The notes beneath the pieces are model-generated. The model did no database searches. It had not been told where the DNA came from and saw only the letters and a program-made list of their open reading frames with translations. 64,000 bases of DNA from Halorientalis sp. IM1011 (GTDB lineage Archaea > Halobacteriota > Halobacteria > Halobacteriales > Haloarculaceae), in contig NZ_CP019067.1 of assembly GCF_001989615.1 (NCBI RefSeq), forward strand, positions 2,232,001 through 2,296,000, read 5' to 3'. Positions 12,717 through 22,001 of this stretch are shown here, piece by piece (the stretch's first letter is position 1; each line of letters opens with the position of its first letter). The translations under genes were made by a program, and so were the position numbers.

Positions 12717-13110
12717 GTGCAGTGCCGCAGCTATGGCTGTGGGCGAATGTGCGTCCAGCAGCTCAGCGTCCGCTCAGCGCGAACGAAACTGCACGCTCAC
12801 ACCGCTCTCGGTGTGAGCGGAAATCACGATGCCGCGAGCAACATCCACCGAGAACCCCTCGAACGAGAGGATCGCATCGCTGGATGGAAGCAGGCGGCAG
12901 GCCCGTGTTCCCCCGCCCCGGCGGGTAGTCCGCGTGGGGGCAGAGTTATGCGGGCAGTGGTGTCCGGACAGCGCCGGATTGGAGCACGCCGTCGCAACTG
13001 GCATACTCCTGATTCCGGCGTTCCGGATCGGGTTCGTCCCCACGCTGTTTGCGTAGGGGCTCGCCGAAGGTGCCCACGGCTATGGACAAGCGGGCGAGCC
13101 GTGGAACGTG
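12717..13110 (-). other. Structured leader region upstream of the tRNA array
   Basis: About 390 bp of GC-rich DNA without a convincing ORF but dense in inverted repeats: a 10-bp hairpin GCTCACACCG/CGGTGTGAGC (12807-12830), GGAG/CTCC with an internal 6-bp helix (about 12982-13010), CCACGGCT/AGCCGTGG (13074-13104) and others. It could be a leader, a separate non-coding RNA, or decayed tRNA genes. An AT-rich promoter-like patch (around 13150-13195) lies just upstream on the minus strand. Confidence 0.5.
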
Positions 13111-14320
13111 GCGAGCTGGCATCATACTGAATCTCCTCGGGTTGTGTGCTGTCGAAGACTTCAATTACATCTCAACGTGGCAATTGTATTAACTGTGGCT
13201 GAGGTATGCTACACATAGACACGGAATTGGGTCTGGTGTGCCGTCGCGAGTGTGATCGATCAAATTTTGGTATGAAGGTCCTGGATTTGACTATGGCCTC
13301 TTCTTGACGCGGCTCAAGGTGAATTACCTCCTCGGAATCGACATGGATCTAGGAATTGACGGCCGTCAACTAGGGGTGACTCACCAGCTTAACTCTCTTT
13401 CCAACCGTGAGATATAGTCACACATCGAGATCGCGGAACATCCAGCTATCGGTAGATTAGCACCGACTTGGGAACGGCAACACAGACCAAAGTAACCTTT
13501 CAAAAACGGCATGGTAACTCTGGTCGCCACCACCGCTAGGTAGTGGTGTATATTCGATACAGTTGCCTAGACAGGGACTCGATTGACTGTGGTCTGGGCG
13601 ACCCCAAGGGGCAATCGCTGAAGCGGTCGAAAGCGTGCTGCTCAGGCTGATCGGCGAAGAGGGGACGAAGCCAATCTGGTTGAACTACCTGATCCACGAG
13701 GTGTTGTAAGGATAGCTGTAACCCCCATACGGAGTCCAGGGTTAGGAATTTACAGAAACTATTCAATATACAATCTGACATACTCACTGGGTGCCCCCAG
13801 ATTCTAGATCCCTTCGAAGTCCGTCCGAGAACGACCCTGCCCGGCAATTCGAATTTTCGCCTGCTCTCACCCAGCCATGGGACACCCCTGCTTCTAGTCG
13901 CCTTCCTCTCAGAACTGTTCCTTTCTAGCGGTGAATCGGGCTCCTGTTACACTCCGTTTCGATGATGGCTGCAACGTCTCCGGACCCCAATCGAACGGGT
14001 GCCAGTATTGCAATCAAAACTAGTCAGATATCAAACCATATGCTTCAGAATGAATGTGGGTTACATCGACCGCCTCCAACCGAGCCAGTCTGTTGAATGA
14101 GGCAGCACCGTTAGTTGTACCGTGATACCATGTCTGTTTCAGGTGATAAACGTAGCAAACCGGAAGGAGTTGAGCGAACGAACTCTTACTTACTCTCACC
14201 TACTGCTAAGTAACTAATATCATATCACAGTCAGGATAACACAATCACCAATTTACGAAATACGCTACACTGTTTCACACGTCTGGAATCACAGGCAGAC
14301 ACTGTGATCCCGAGGAAATC
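13111..14320. other. AT-rich intergenic region at the left edge of the mobile element
   Basis: About 1.2 kb with much lower GC than region 2 and no ORF with a plausible start or family. A fragment around 13620-13710 on the plus strand reads like a decayed transposase-type coding remnant (AEAVESVLLRLIGEE) broken by stops. It probably marks the junction between the tRNA-array locus and the element that begins near 14.3 kb. No direct-repeat att site was found by eye. Confidence 0.5.
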
Positions 14321-14950
14321 ATGCACGAGAACCGCCGAACGGTCGTTAAATCGCTTGGTACCCTTACAGGAATGGGAATCCTCGCTGAATCAGCGAGCGA
14401 CATTGCTACAGCACGCCAGAATGAATCTTGCACAGACGAAGAGGGGGTCATTGCGGATGTTGATGAGCGAATTTCTGTCGAGGATGTAGATATGAGTGAT
14501 GAGGGAGTCTGTATCGGTGAACTCCGAACTGAGGATCGTTTTGAAGATGATGAGGTTTGCTTTGAGGATATTGAACTGACCAATGGTGCAGATCAGGGAA
14601 TGGACCTGTCGGTAGACAATGCGTCATTTCCACAACGACTCGAAGAAGAAACAGTCAGCGTCGGTGCAGAGATAGCAGATGGGACGGATCCCATGGAAGT
14701 GGACGGAATAGACGGAGTGCAACCACTGTTACTACCACCAGTTACTCAGACAATTATTCAGGACGTCCCCTTTGACTTCCAAAACCCATCACAATCGCTT
14801 GCGACTCTCGTCCTAGACGCATTGTCAGGCGGGTTACTTGGAGACTTCATCCAACTCTGTAACTTCGTCCAGAATATAGTGAGACGTGTCGGTTCATTTC
14901 TTGGGCCAATCTTTGGGGCTCTGAACTTCATTGGCGGTCTATTCGGGTAA
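14321..14950 (+). CDS. Secreted protein with twin-Arg-like signal and hydrophobic Gly-rich tail
   Basis: 209 residues. The N-terminus (NRRTVVKSLGTLTGMGILA) resembles a Tat signal with a weak RR motif. The middle is very acidic (about residues 35-130). The last ~60 residues are strongly hydrophobic and glycine-rich (LSGGLLGDFIQLCNFVQ, then VGSFLGPIFGALNFIGG), ending at the stop. That layout of signal, acidic spacer and membrane-active tail resembles haloarchaeal bacteriocin (halocin) precursors or surface pore peptides, but no halocin family sequence is recognised. Single gene, AT-rich leader. Confidence 0.75.
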   Translation: MHENRRTVVKSLGTLTGMGILAESASDIATARQNESCTDEEGVIADVDERISVEDVDMSDEGVCIGELRTEDRFEDDEVCFEDIELTNGADQGMDLSVDNASFPQRLEEETVSVGAEIADGTDPMEVDGIDGVQPLLLPPVTQTIIQDVPFDFQNPSQSLATLVLDALSGGLLGDFIQLCNFVQNIVRRVGSFLGPIFGALNFIGGLFG

Positions 14951-15027
14951 TCTCTACTGTCGGGTGGGGTGACCGTCTACGAAACTACACAGACGACAAA
15001 AGCAACTCTCGAGACTACGCTCTCAGA

Positions 15028-18000
15028 TCACTCCTCGCGCACTTTCGAGAGCAACTGCTCCAGGGTATGCATCTGGGTGAACCCCGGCTCATCGATTTTG
15101 AACTTCTGTACCGGACTACTCTCAGAATACGTCTTAGCGACACGCTGGTCACCCTCCAGGGGATCGTTCAAAGCCTGGAGAATCTCGTGTGCCTCCGAAT
15201 GGGACATCGCAACCCAGATCGCTTCCTCAGGATCACAGGCAGCCATCTTATCGTAATCACTCGGGGCCGCTCTGCGGAGGTCGTGATTGACGCGTTCGAT
15301 CTCACAGACCACGACGATCTCACCATCTGCGTCCAGTCCAGCCAGATCCAGGCGATGCTGCTCGAAATCCGAACTCGCCTCCGCAGCATCACTATCACCG
15401 CCCATGAACCCAGCCAGCGGAACCGACCCCTCTCGGAGTTCGTAATACGGCCGGACCTCCGTGACTGGTGACTCTGAATCTTCGCGGAACTCCCGTTCGA
15501 GCCATTGGCGCGTCACCTCGACACCCAGTACGTGCTGGGCGGACTCATCGAGATCGCCTTTGCCATGACCGTAATGGACACCGTGTTGATTCACCTGGCC
15601 GATCAGATTTCGTCCCTCCGGGCGAAGCGAATACAACCGATGAGGACGCGTCGTATCCTGACTCAGCAACCCTGCATCGATGAGTGCATCGACCTCTGCA
15701 GACTCCACACCGACGTACTCCTGTAAGCGAATCATCGAATCCGAGAGCAGATCGTACCCCGGTGCCTCGTAGCTGAACTGACTCGCATTGTGCACAGCCT
15801 GGAGGAACATGAGCGCCTGATCGGACCACTCACTCTGACGGCGCTCTGTCTCGTCGAGTCTGAGATTCACGTCGGTGATCGGGATATCATCAGGGTCCAC
15901 CTGCGTGACGGAGTTGCAGCACTCGATCGCCTGTTTGAGTCCGGCATCATCAGGCGAGTAGCGTGTCTCACAATCAGCACACAGCAGGGCATGGCCACCC
16001 TCGTCGTAGCTGACCATCCCCGGGAGTCGCCTGGTATGCGGGAGGGCACTGTCCACTCGAACCGGAACTGCCGCTTCGTCCTCGTCTCCCTCTTGACTCG
16101 CGTCCTCGACCGTCTGTGGTTCCCTAAGTTCCAGCCCGACCGTTTCTATAGTACTTTCTTCGAGATCGTCCCGAGCGGACTCGAAGTTTGAGCGAGTCTC
16201 CCCAGCAAGCGGCATCGACCCCTTCGGATGGCCGGGCGGGAGCGGCAGAGACTGCACGAGGAATGGCTCGGGGGTTTCACCGAGGAATTCCCCCGGTAGC
16301 TTCACGAGCCACTCACCACGACGGAGGCCATCGAGGCGATCAGCAATCGTCTGTGCATCCGTCTCCCCGGTCGCCAGCCGTTTGGCCAACTCGAAATCAG
16401 ACGGGACGCTTCCCGAGACCACCGACTGGACGTTGTTCAACAGTTCGTCGGCGGCACTGGCATCATCACCAGCGAGTTGACTCGGAAACTGCATCGCCAG
16501 CGTCACCGAGACGTCGAACTCCCGGCCCTGGGCCAGGAGCTCTTTCAAGAGCGAGGCGTTCGCGATACTCGCTGCTTCCTCGATATAGAGGTTGACCAGT
16601 GCATGATCGGTTTCGGGGCCACTCGAACGTGTCCGACGCTTGAGTGCCGACCAGGCATTCGAGAGGATCGCGAGTGCAATTGCACGCTGGGCTTCCGTCC
16701 GAATGCCGCCCGTGTCGACGATGATGACCACGTTCTCGTCGAGGTACTCCCCAAGATCGAAATGGGGTGTCTGTGCAGTGTCTTCGGCAATGTCGTCTTC
16801 GTCGGAGCTCTCATCATCATCGCCAGTCGGCTCGTCGTCAGACGGCTCGTCGACAGCAACGTGGTTAAACATCCGAGCCAGTCTGGCATCGATCGTGATC
16901 TTCTCGATCCGACTCGCAACCCCGGCCATAATCTTCGAGAACGTGCGAGCATCCGTATCGAGTTGCTTGCTCAGTGTGCGTTCGAGTTCTGCATCCGAGA
17001 CGGCAGGCGGACTCCCGTCCTGTTGCATCGTCTTGACGGCGAGGTGCAGCTCACGATGGGAGAAGGCATCCGAGCCATGGACTGGATCGAACAGCGCGTG
17101 AATCAGATACCGGATGAGATCCGGCGAGCGAACCGCACGTTCGAATCGCTCTGTCCCCATGATCTGTCCGAGCAACTCGATGTAGTGATCCGCGACGTCC
17201 TGGACGGCCGTAGTTCGTGGAATGCCCGCCTCGAGTTGTGACCTGATGTCGAAAAAGGAGAGGGCAGGCACCGTCTTACTACAATCGAAATAGACGACGT
17301 CGTCCAGTCCATCGAATCTCGCATAGTGGGCCAACAAATACTCTGTAACAGCATTGCCGCCCTTGGGGAGAAAGAGAACACTTGGTCCATCCGTCGTGGC
17401 GTGATTCGAGAGCACACCACTGAGATTCAGGACTGACTTTCCTGAACCGGTGGCACCCAGAATCGCCTGATGCATCGGCTGGAGTGCGGGCGGCACAGCA
17501 ACAGGACTGTTGCTGGGCTTCTTATCGGCAGTGAGTGGGAGGCCAACCTCGAAGCCCGGTTGCTGGTAGTTCTCCAGGACAGACTGGGGTGGGAGCCTCA
17601 GTCCAGTTTTTGCGGCCGGTGTCAGGGCCACTGCACGGCTTCCTTCGGTGGTGAGTGCATCGCCATCCAACAGGCAGAAACTCCCGACCTCGGCGGGGTC
17701 AGCGACGATTCCGGAACTCCCTGTCTTTGTTCCCGGGAGTCGCTGTGTGAGTGTCTCGTAAGTTGGGTGCTGGATGCTTCGATCTGTGATCCGATCGAAG
17801 AGGCTTCGCCCCTTTGTTCCACTGGAGATGGACGCTCGGATGTCGTAGGTCTCCCCACTCACCTCGGCGAAAGCGCTTTCGAGGGTTCGAATCAGGTCTT
17901 CTGACTCCCGGGCTTTCCCACCCATCGCGACTGCCCGGGCATTCACGATGAACGAATGGCGTCCGTCCTTCTCGGCGAGGGTCTCTAATCGCGTTTGATC

Positions 18001-18750
18001 AGTTGCCGTGAGTCGGATATCCTCTGGGTCGGGATAGCCAGCCACTGCGTTGATCGCCTGATCGAGGATACCGACGTTCCCCGTCTCGATGGCCCTGCTG
18101 TAGGCATCGAGTTCACTCGTGAAATCGTCATAGGGTGTGAGGAGTGCCTGATAGAGGACTGGCGTATCGCTTCTGGCCATCCTCTCCGCGATGGTTGCGA
18201 GTGGAATCGTCTTCGTCTGGCCCTCATGTGAGGAGTTCGATCCGTTCGTTCTGTATCGGTTTTCGGGACCGTAGAAGTCCATATAGGGCGTGAGTCTCGT
18301 CTGCCAGTCTCTGGGCGATCTGGGTTGGCCCTCGAATTCGAGTCCAGCGATTGATCCATGATCGGGGTCCGTCAGTGAGTCGGGATGGAATTCGACGCGC
18401 TGGAATTCGTAGCTGTTGGGAACGGCCTCTCGTAGCAAGCCCTCCAGTGCGTCGAGTTTCTCGGGAGCGCTACATCCGAACAGGTAGGCAATCTCACCGT
18501 GTCCACGGGTATAGAGCAACACTTCGATCGTGGTGTGGGCCGGCGAATCGAAGGGTAACCACCGACGAGCGCTATCGTCGAAGCAGAGCCGATGGAGGCG
18601 TTTCAGGTGCAGCGGGAGATTCCAGGGGTCAGCCTTGTCTGTCGTTGGCCGGATCTGGATATAGGGGCGCGCGTCATCGGCAAGAACGGGGAGGGAGTCT
18701 GCAGTCGGTGTATCAGGGGACGTTGGGGGTGGTGAAGGTGGGATCGTCAT
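15028..18750 (-). CDS. HerA/TraG-like conjugation ATPase
   Basis: 1240 residues. A Walker A box (GATGSGKS, near residue 435) and an alpha/beta RecA-like core follow, with NVVIIVDTGGIRTEAQRA and LVNLYIEEAASIANASLLKE giving the Walker B glutamates and then QGREFDVSVTLAMQFPSQL, as in HerA/VirD4/TraG-type DNA-pumping ATPases. The N-terminal ~400 residues are a plasmid-specific adaptor with no known motif, and the C-terminal third includes a zinc-ribbon-like CADCETRY...CC region and a helical wHTH stretch. In haloarchaeal plasmids and conjugative elements such proteins move DNA at the membrane. A second ATPase (VirB4-like) lies at 45.4 kb. Confidence 0.85.
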   Translation of the reverse strand: MTIPPSPPPTSPDTPTADSLPVLADDARPYIQIRPTTDKADPWNLPLHLKRLHRLCFDDSARRWLPFDSPAHTTIEVLLYTRGHGEIAYLFGCSAPEKLDALEGLLREAVPNSYEFQRVEFHPDSLTDPDHGSIAGLEFEGQPRSPRDWQTRLTPYMDFYGPENRYRTNGSNSSHEGQTKTIPLATIAERMARSDTPVLYQALLTPYDDFTSELDAYSRAIETGNVGILDQAINAVAGYPDPEDIRLTATDQTRLETLAEKDGRHSFIVNARAVAMGGKARESEDLIRTLESAFAEVSGETYDIRASISSGTKGRSLFDRITDRSIQHPTYETLTQRLPGTKTGSSGIVADPAEVGSFCLLDGDALTTEGSRAVALTPAAKTGLRLPPQSVLENYQQPGFEVGLPLTADKKPSNSPVAVPPALQPMHQAILGATGSGKSVLNLSGVLSNHATTDGPSVLFLPKGGNAVTEYLLAHYARFDGLDDVVYFDCSKTVPALSFFDIRSQLEAGIPRTTAVQDVADHYIELLGQIMGTERFERAVRSPDLIRYLIHALFDPVHGSDAFSHRELHLAVKTMQQDGSPPAVSDAELERTLSKQLDTDARTFSKIMAGVASRIEKITIDARLARMFNHVAVDEPSDDEPTGDDDESSDEDDIAEDTAQTPHFDLGEYLDENVVIIVDTGGIRTEAQRAIALAILSNAWSALKRRTRSSGPETDHALVNLYIEEAASIANASLLKELLAQGREFDVSVTLAMQFPSQLAGDDASAADELLNNVQSVVSGSVPSDFELAKRLATGETDAQTIADRLDGLRRGEWLVKLPGEFLGETPEPFLVQSLPLPPGHPKGSMPLAGETRSNFESARDDLEESTIETVGLELREPQTVEDASQEGDEDEAAVPVRVDSALPHTRRLPGMVSYDEGGHALLCADCETRYSPDDAGLKQAIECCNSVTQVDPDDIPITDVNLRLDETERRQSEWSDQALMFLQAVHNASQFSYEAPGYDLLSDSMIRLQEYVGVESAEVDALIDAGLLSQDTTRPHRLYSLRPEGRNLIGQVNQHGVHYGHGKGDLDESAQHVLGVEVTRQWLEREFREDSESPVTEVRPYYELREGSVPLAGFMGGDSDAAEASSDFEQHRLDLAGLDADGEIVVVCEIERVNHDLRRAAPSDYDKMAACDPEEAIWVAMSHSEAHEILQALNDPLEGDQRVAKTYSESSPVQKFKIDEPGFTQMHTLEQLLSKVREE

Positions 18751-19148
18751 GACGCTGGTCGATGATACCCCCTCGAATGTGGCTCCTATAAGGCAAGGGA
18801 TTGCTGTGGCTGGTTTGGAGCCGTCATGGATTGGCAGAGTGTCTTGGTGGCGATCATGTATTCGAGTTGCTGGTGGTCGTGTGTGGGTGAAAGGAGAAGA
18901 TGCCTTGGAGTGAGTAGGGGCGTCGATTGTGATGCACTGAAAGCCCTCGTGCGCTCCAGTCCCGCGACCGCGTCTGCGCTCCTGTCGGTGCTTGGCGGGT
19001 CGGGGTTCCCGGAGCGCACTCGCCCTTCATCCACCAGGCGTGGGTTGTCGCGATTCCAGTGCGCTGCTAGGAACTCTTCCAAAACGTGGTGATCAGTTCT
19101 TCTCAGTCGTCATCGGCAGCTTCCGATGCAAGTTCCAACGGCCATCCA
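18751..19148. other. Intergenic region containing repeat R1 copy 1
   Basis: About 400 bp without a supported ORF. It holds the promoter of the HerA-like gene on the minus strand and the first full copy of the 104-bp repeat R1. Nothing else was recognised. Confidence 0.5.
18940..19043. repeat. Dispersed repeat R1, copy 1
   Basis: 104 bp nearly identical (one difference seen) to 23270-23373, with a shorter relative at 22476-22541. It contains a 9-bp inverted repeat, GTGCGCTCC and GGAGCGCAC, about 60 bp apart, so each copy can form one long hairpin. It does not encode a conserved ORF; codon phase differs between copies' surroundings. Confidence 0.85.
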
Positions 19149-19430
19149 TCACTCATCGCTCGTCCCGAACTGCTCTCGGGCTTTCTCTGCACTCATCGTC
19201 GCTTCGTCACGGAGTTCCTCCTCTGCTCCCAAGAGCGCGATAAGTTCATCTCGGTCAAAGGTCGGAAACTCGACTGCATCCCGGAGCGTATCCCGAATGA
19301 ACTCACTCCGGCTGTTGAATCCACGCCCCTGCCACGTATCGTCAATTTGTGCGAGCAACGATTCGGTGGCTTTGAAATTCACCGTGGCGATCTCATCGTC
19401 CTCGTTTCCATCCGTGGTTGGTTCGGACAT
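19149..19430 (-). CDS. Ribbon-helix-helix DNA-binding protein (CopG/Arc type)
   Basis: 93 residues. The core ATVNFKATESLLAQIDDTWQ followed by GFNSRSEFIRDTLRDAVEF is a classic RHH motif: beta strand, helix, turn (G-x-S-x-S) and second helix. Such proteins act as plasmid-type repressors or antitoxins. No toxin-like partner immediately follows on this strand; a HVO_A0114-type regulator lies 100 bp upstream. Confidence 0.88.
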   Translation of the reverse strand: MSEPTTDGNEDDEIATVNFKATESLLAQIDDTWQGRGFNSRSEFIRDTLRDAVEFPTFDRDELIALLGAEEELRDEATMSAEKAREQFGTSDE

Positions 19431-19530
19431 ACCATCGTAACACGCTCGTCTTACGCGTAGATGTTTCGGCGACGGACTATCTCGATGAGGTTTGGGTCAA
19501 GGTTTGGTGCAACGTGTCGTTCGTGAGTTC

Positions 19531-19998
19531 TTAGGCCGATGCGGTCGACTCCGATTCCTCGTCACGAGGGAGGCCGAACTCAACTTCGATTCGGACCGTG
19601 TCGTAAGGGACATACGGTTTCTTCGCGCGCCCATCCTCCTCGAAGTGGATGATGTCGTACTCGGCCAGTAGGTGGAGATCGTCGTGGACATCGTGGACGT
19701 CGCGGTCGAGACGGCTGGCCAGCGCGCGGATGCTATCGGGCGGGTGTTCCATCACCTCCTCAAGCAGTTCCATGCGGCGGTCAGTAAGCAGCTGGCGGAG
19801 GCGCGCGCGGTCTTCGAAGTTGACGACGTGCGGTGCCTCTTCGCCGTCCTCCCACTGTTCGGCGCGCTCGATGGCCGCCTGCTGTGTCTGCTCCGCTGGC
19901 AGCGATGTGACCCGGAGTGTCGAGGGGTATTCAACCTCGTCCGGGTCGGGGGTGAATTCGTCGTGGGTGGGTTCGGTGTCAGTCGGTTCGTTGCTCAT
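19531..19998 (-). CDS. HVO_A0114-type winged-helix regulator/antitoxin
   Basis: 155 residues. The segment LLEEVMEHPPDSIRALASRL with the following DRDVHDVHDDLHLLAEYDII and FEEDGRAKKPYVPYDTVRIE is the wHTH of the HVO_A0114 family. A second, complete homologue lies at 38299 beside an intact DUF6516 gene. Here the upstream DUF6516 partner survives only as a C-terminal remnant (see 20032). A good ribosome site (GAGGTGA) precedes the ATG at 19998. Likely an antitoxin or autoregulator of a dead pair. Confidence 0.85.
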   Translation of the reverse strand: MSNEPTDTEPTHDEFTPDPDEVEYPSTLRVTSLPAEQTQQAAIERAEQWEDGEEAPHVVNFEDRARLRQLLTDRRMELLEEVMEHPPDSIRALASRLDRDVHDVHDDLHLLAEYDIIHFEEDGRAKKPYVPYDTVRIEVEFGLPRDEESESTASA

Positions 19999-20031
19999 AG
20001 ATTTTGGTCACCTCGGTTTGGAAGTCAGCGA

Positions 20032-20190
20032 TCAGTCGGAGAGGCCTGTGAACTCCAGTTTCGTGATGTCACCCTCGGGTGTGTGCCGGTGATGCCGGCC
20101 GGCGTCCAAGTGGTAGGGCGCGTTTTCGTATCGCAGGAGCGTGTCGCCGTCAGCATCCATGTACTGGAAGCTGTACTTCAACCCCTGCGG
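20032..20190 (-). pseudogene. C-terminal remnant of a DUF6516 toxin-like gene
   Basis: On the minus strand the frame reads KYSFQYMDADGDTLLRYENA and then a histidine-rich DAGRHHRH stretch ending KLEFTGLSD and a stop at 20032, matching the C-terminal half of DUF6516. A stop codon truncates it upstream and no start is present. The complete homologue is at 38773-39111. It directly precedes the HVO_A0114-type gene, as in intact pairs. Confidence 0.75.
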
Positions 20191-20427
20191 GGAAGTCCTC
20201 GCTTACCGGGACTCGCCACGCGACCATTTCCTACCGGTTTCTCACCTTCGTCCCGGTACACAACTGACACAGGCATCTGCCATATGTTGGGAATCGACCC
20301 CAACAGAGATAAACCTCATCCCAATCAATATTGATGTCAGTGGAGACAGGGAGAAGCGAGTGCTGCTGCTCAAGAATATATTTTGGCTAAAGGAAGAAAT
20401 ATGTGTCCTGAGGTCGTGCGGTGATGT

Positions 20428-20946
20428 ATGGCAGAGGATACCCAGCGCGAGGGGCCACCGCCGTTCGAGCGGCCTTTCGAGGGCGAAGACACGAAACAGC
20501 GCGTTTACGGGGCGGTGCTGCACGCCCGTGAGCCGATGACGGCTGCTGAGATTGCCGAGCGGGCGGACTGTTCCGAGGAATCAGCACGGACTCACCTGTC
20601 GTTTTACGCTGACCTCGGTATCGTCATCCAGCACGAGGGGCGACCGGTCAGGTACGAACGTAACGACGACTACTTCGAGTGGCGGCGGGTGAACGAATTG
20701 GCGCGAGATCGTACCGTCGAGGAATTACAGTCCCGCGTGTCGGACCTGACCGACCGGATCGAAGCCTATTGTGAGAAATACGACGCTGACACGCCCGCAG
20801 CTGTCGATGCCCTCGAGTATTCACCGGAGCGAGTCGACGAGGTGTACACAGACCTTGGTGACTGGGCTACTGCTATTGAAGAGCGCCGTCTGCACGAACG
20901 CGCTCGACAGAAGGCTGCCGGATCGACCGCTCCATCGCATACCTAG
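20428..20946 (+). CDS. DUF7342-type winged-helix regulator, copy 1
   Basis: 172 residues. The HTH lies at about residues 38-75 (MTAAEIAERADCSEESARTH, then FYADLGIVIQHEGRPVRYER). A helical coiled-coil-prone tail (LQSRVSDLTDRIEAYCEKYD) follows. The next gene starts 3 bp after the stop. The same two-gene unit is repeated at 21474-22448, and a lone relative is at 26287. The family is common in haloarchaeal mobile elements and probably forms the antitoxin half of small TA-like modules. Confidence 0.85.
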   Translation: MAEDTQREGPPPFERPFEGEDTKQRVYGAVLHAREPMTAAEIAERADCSEESARTHLSFYADLGIVIQHEGRPVRYERNDDYFEWRRVNELARDRTVEELQSRVSDLTDRIEAYCEKYDADTPAAVDALEYSPERVDEVYTDLGDWATAIEERRLHERARQKAAGSTAPSHT

Positions 20947-20948
20947 CG

Positions 20949-21380
20949 ATGGTACCAGTGGACACCGGCGCGAGTCCTGCGCCGATAGACCGGCCAGTCC
21001 TCGAGCGGATGCAGTCCCGTTTCGTCGGCAGTCGCATGGTCGAGTCTGCGGCGATCATCGAGGAAGGGAAACTGCACCTTCGTGTTGCGTTGGCCGAAGC
21101 GTACTACCCCGACACGGTGTCCGCTCGCCTCGAGATTCGCTGGTACCGCAACGATGATTTCAACTTCCACTACCAAGAGGAACATCAGGACAGCTCGTGG
21201 GCGTGTCGCTGGGACCGACATCCGAACGCTCACAACTCGCGAGGGCACTTTCACCCACCACCTGCTGCCAGCCGCACCGACACAACGGATGCAACGTGGC
21301 CGGACGATCATAGAGACGTGTGCCGTCTCGTCCTCGATGACATCGAGGACCGTATCGAGACGCTGTGGGAACAGCAGTAG
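20949..21380 (+). CDS. 'WDRHPN' partner protein (DUF6516-like), copy 1
   Basis: 143 residues. A beta-rich core holds RWYRNDDFNFHYQEEHQD and then RWDRHPNAHNSRGHFHPPP, a His/Arg/Asp cluster also found in copy 2. The layout resembles the DUF6516 putative toxin family (compare 38773). The ATG is 3 bp after the DUF7342 gene, so the pair is one transcript. Catalytic role (RNase-like) is conjecture based on the conserved histidines. Confidence 0.78.
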   Translation: MVPVDTGASPAPIDRPVLERMQSRFVGSRMVESAAIIEEGKLHLRVALAEAYYPDTVSARLEIRWYRNDDFNFHYQEEHQDSSWACRWDRHPNAHNSRGHFHPPPAASRTDTTDATWPDDHRDVCRLVLDDIEDRIETLWEQQ

Positions 21381-21473
21381 ACAGATACGTCGTGTTTTGC
21401 ACTCTGCAGCCTACTAATCACAAATATATGAGCTCCCCAAAGATATATTGAGCGACGCCACCTACAGTTGGTC

Positions 21474-22001
21474 ATGACCGAGTTCGATCCGGCTCCAGAG
21501 TCCGAGGATTCACAGCGACGGTGGCAGGAGGGCACTGACACCTTTGGTCGTGTCTACAACGTTGTCCTCGGGATTACGTCCCCAACTACCTACACCGACA
21601 TCGCAGAGCTTGCAGACTGTTCCCCGAACGCTGCGAAAAAGCACCTCGACCGTCTGGTAGAGATGGGTATTGCCCACGGTGACAGTGAGAGTCGCCCAGC
21701 GACGTACGAACGAAACGATGGATACCTTGAATGGCAGGATGCGAGTCGAATCGCAACCGAACTCTCTGTCGAAGACATACTCGAGCGGGTAGAGGAACTC
21801 GAAAACGAGCGTACGGAGTACGAATCCCAGTTTGGAACGACAGACCCCTCGGATGTCTCTGTGTTCGAGCAGGGTGATCACGAAACCATCCACGAACGGA
21901 TGGCTGCAGTCAGTGAGTGGCAGGGCGTCATCCGGGACATTCGGCTTTATGAACTCGCTCGCCAGCTTTCCCAGAACGATGGCCACCTGATTCCAGCATA
22001 G
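21474..22001 (+). CDS. DUF7342-type winged-helix regulator, copy 2
   Basis: 175 residues from the ATG at 21474 (two codons after a TTG). HTH at YTDIAELADCSPNAAKKHLD and the arm VEMGIAHGDSESRPATYERN parallel copy 1, and the C-terminal helical tail is related. The stop TAG is directly followed by the ATG of the next gene (22002). Paralogous to 20428 with clear divergence, so the duplication is old. Confidence 0.85.
   Translation: MTEFDPAPESEDSQRRWQEGTDTFGRVYNVVLGITSPTTYTDIAELADCSPNAAKKHLDRLVEMGIAHGDSESRPATYERNDGYLEWQDASRIATELSVEDILERVEELENERTEYESQFGTTDPSDVSVFEQGDHETIHERMAAVSEWQGVIRDIRLYELARQLSQNDGHLIPA

Noticed and set aside
8750-12720. Many open frames through the tRNA array
   Set aside because: They overlap tRNA genes on either strand and carry repeated tRNA-derived words; none has family features or a ribosome site.
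12717-13110. RNase P RNA or SRP RNA
   Set aside because: The conserved core motifs of either RNA were not found on either strand.
13536-13847. 103-codon frame in the gap at 13.5 kb
   Set aside because: No family, poor start context and likely antisense to a decayed transposase-like remnant.
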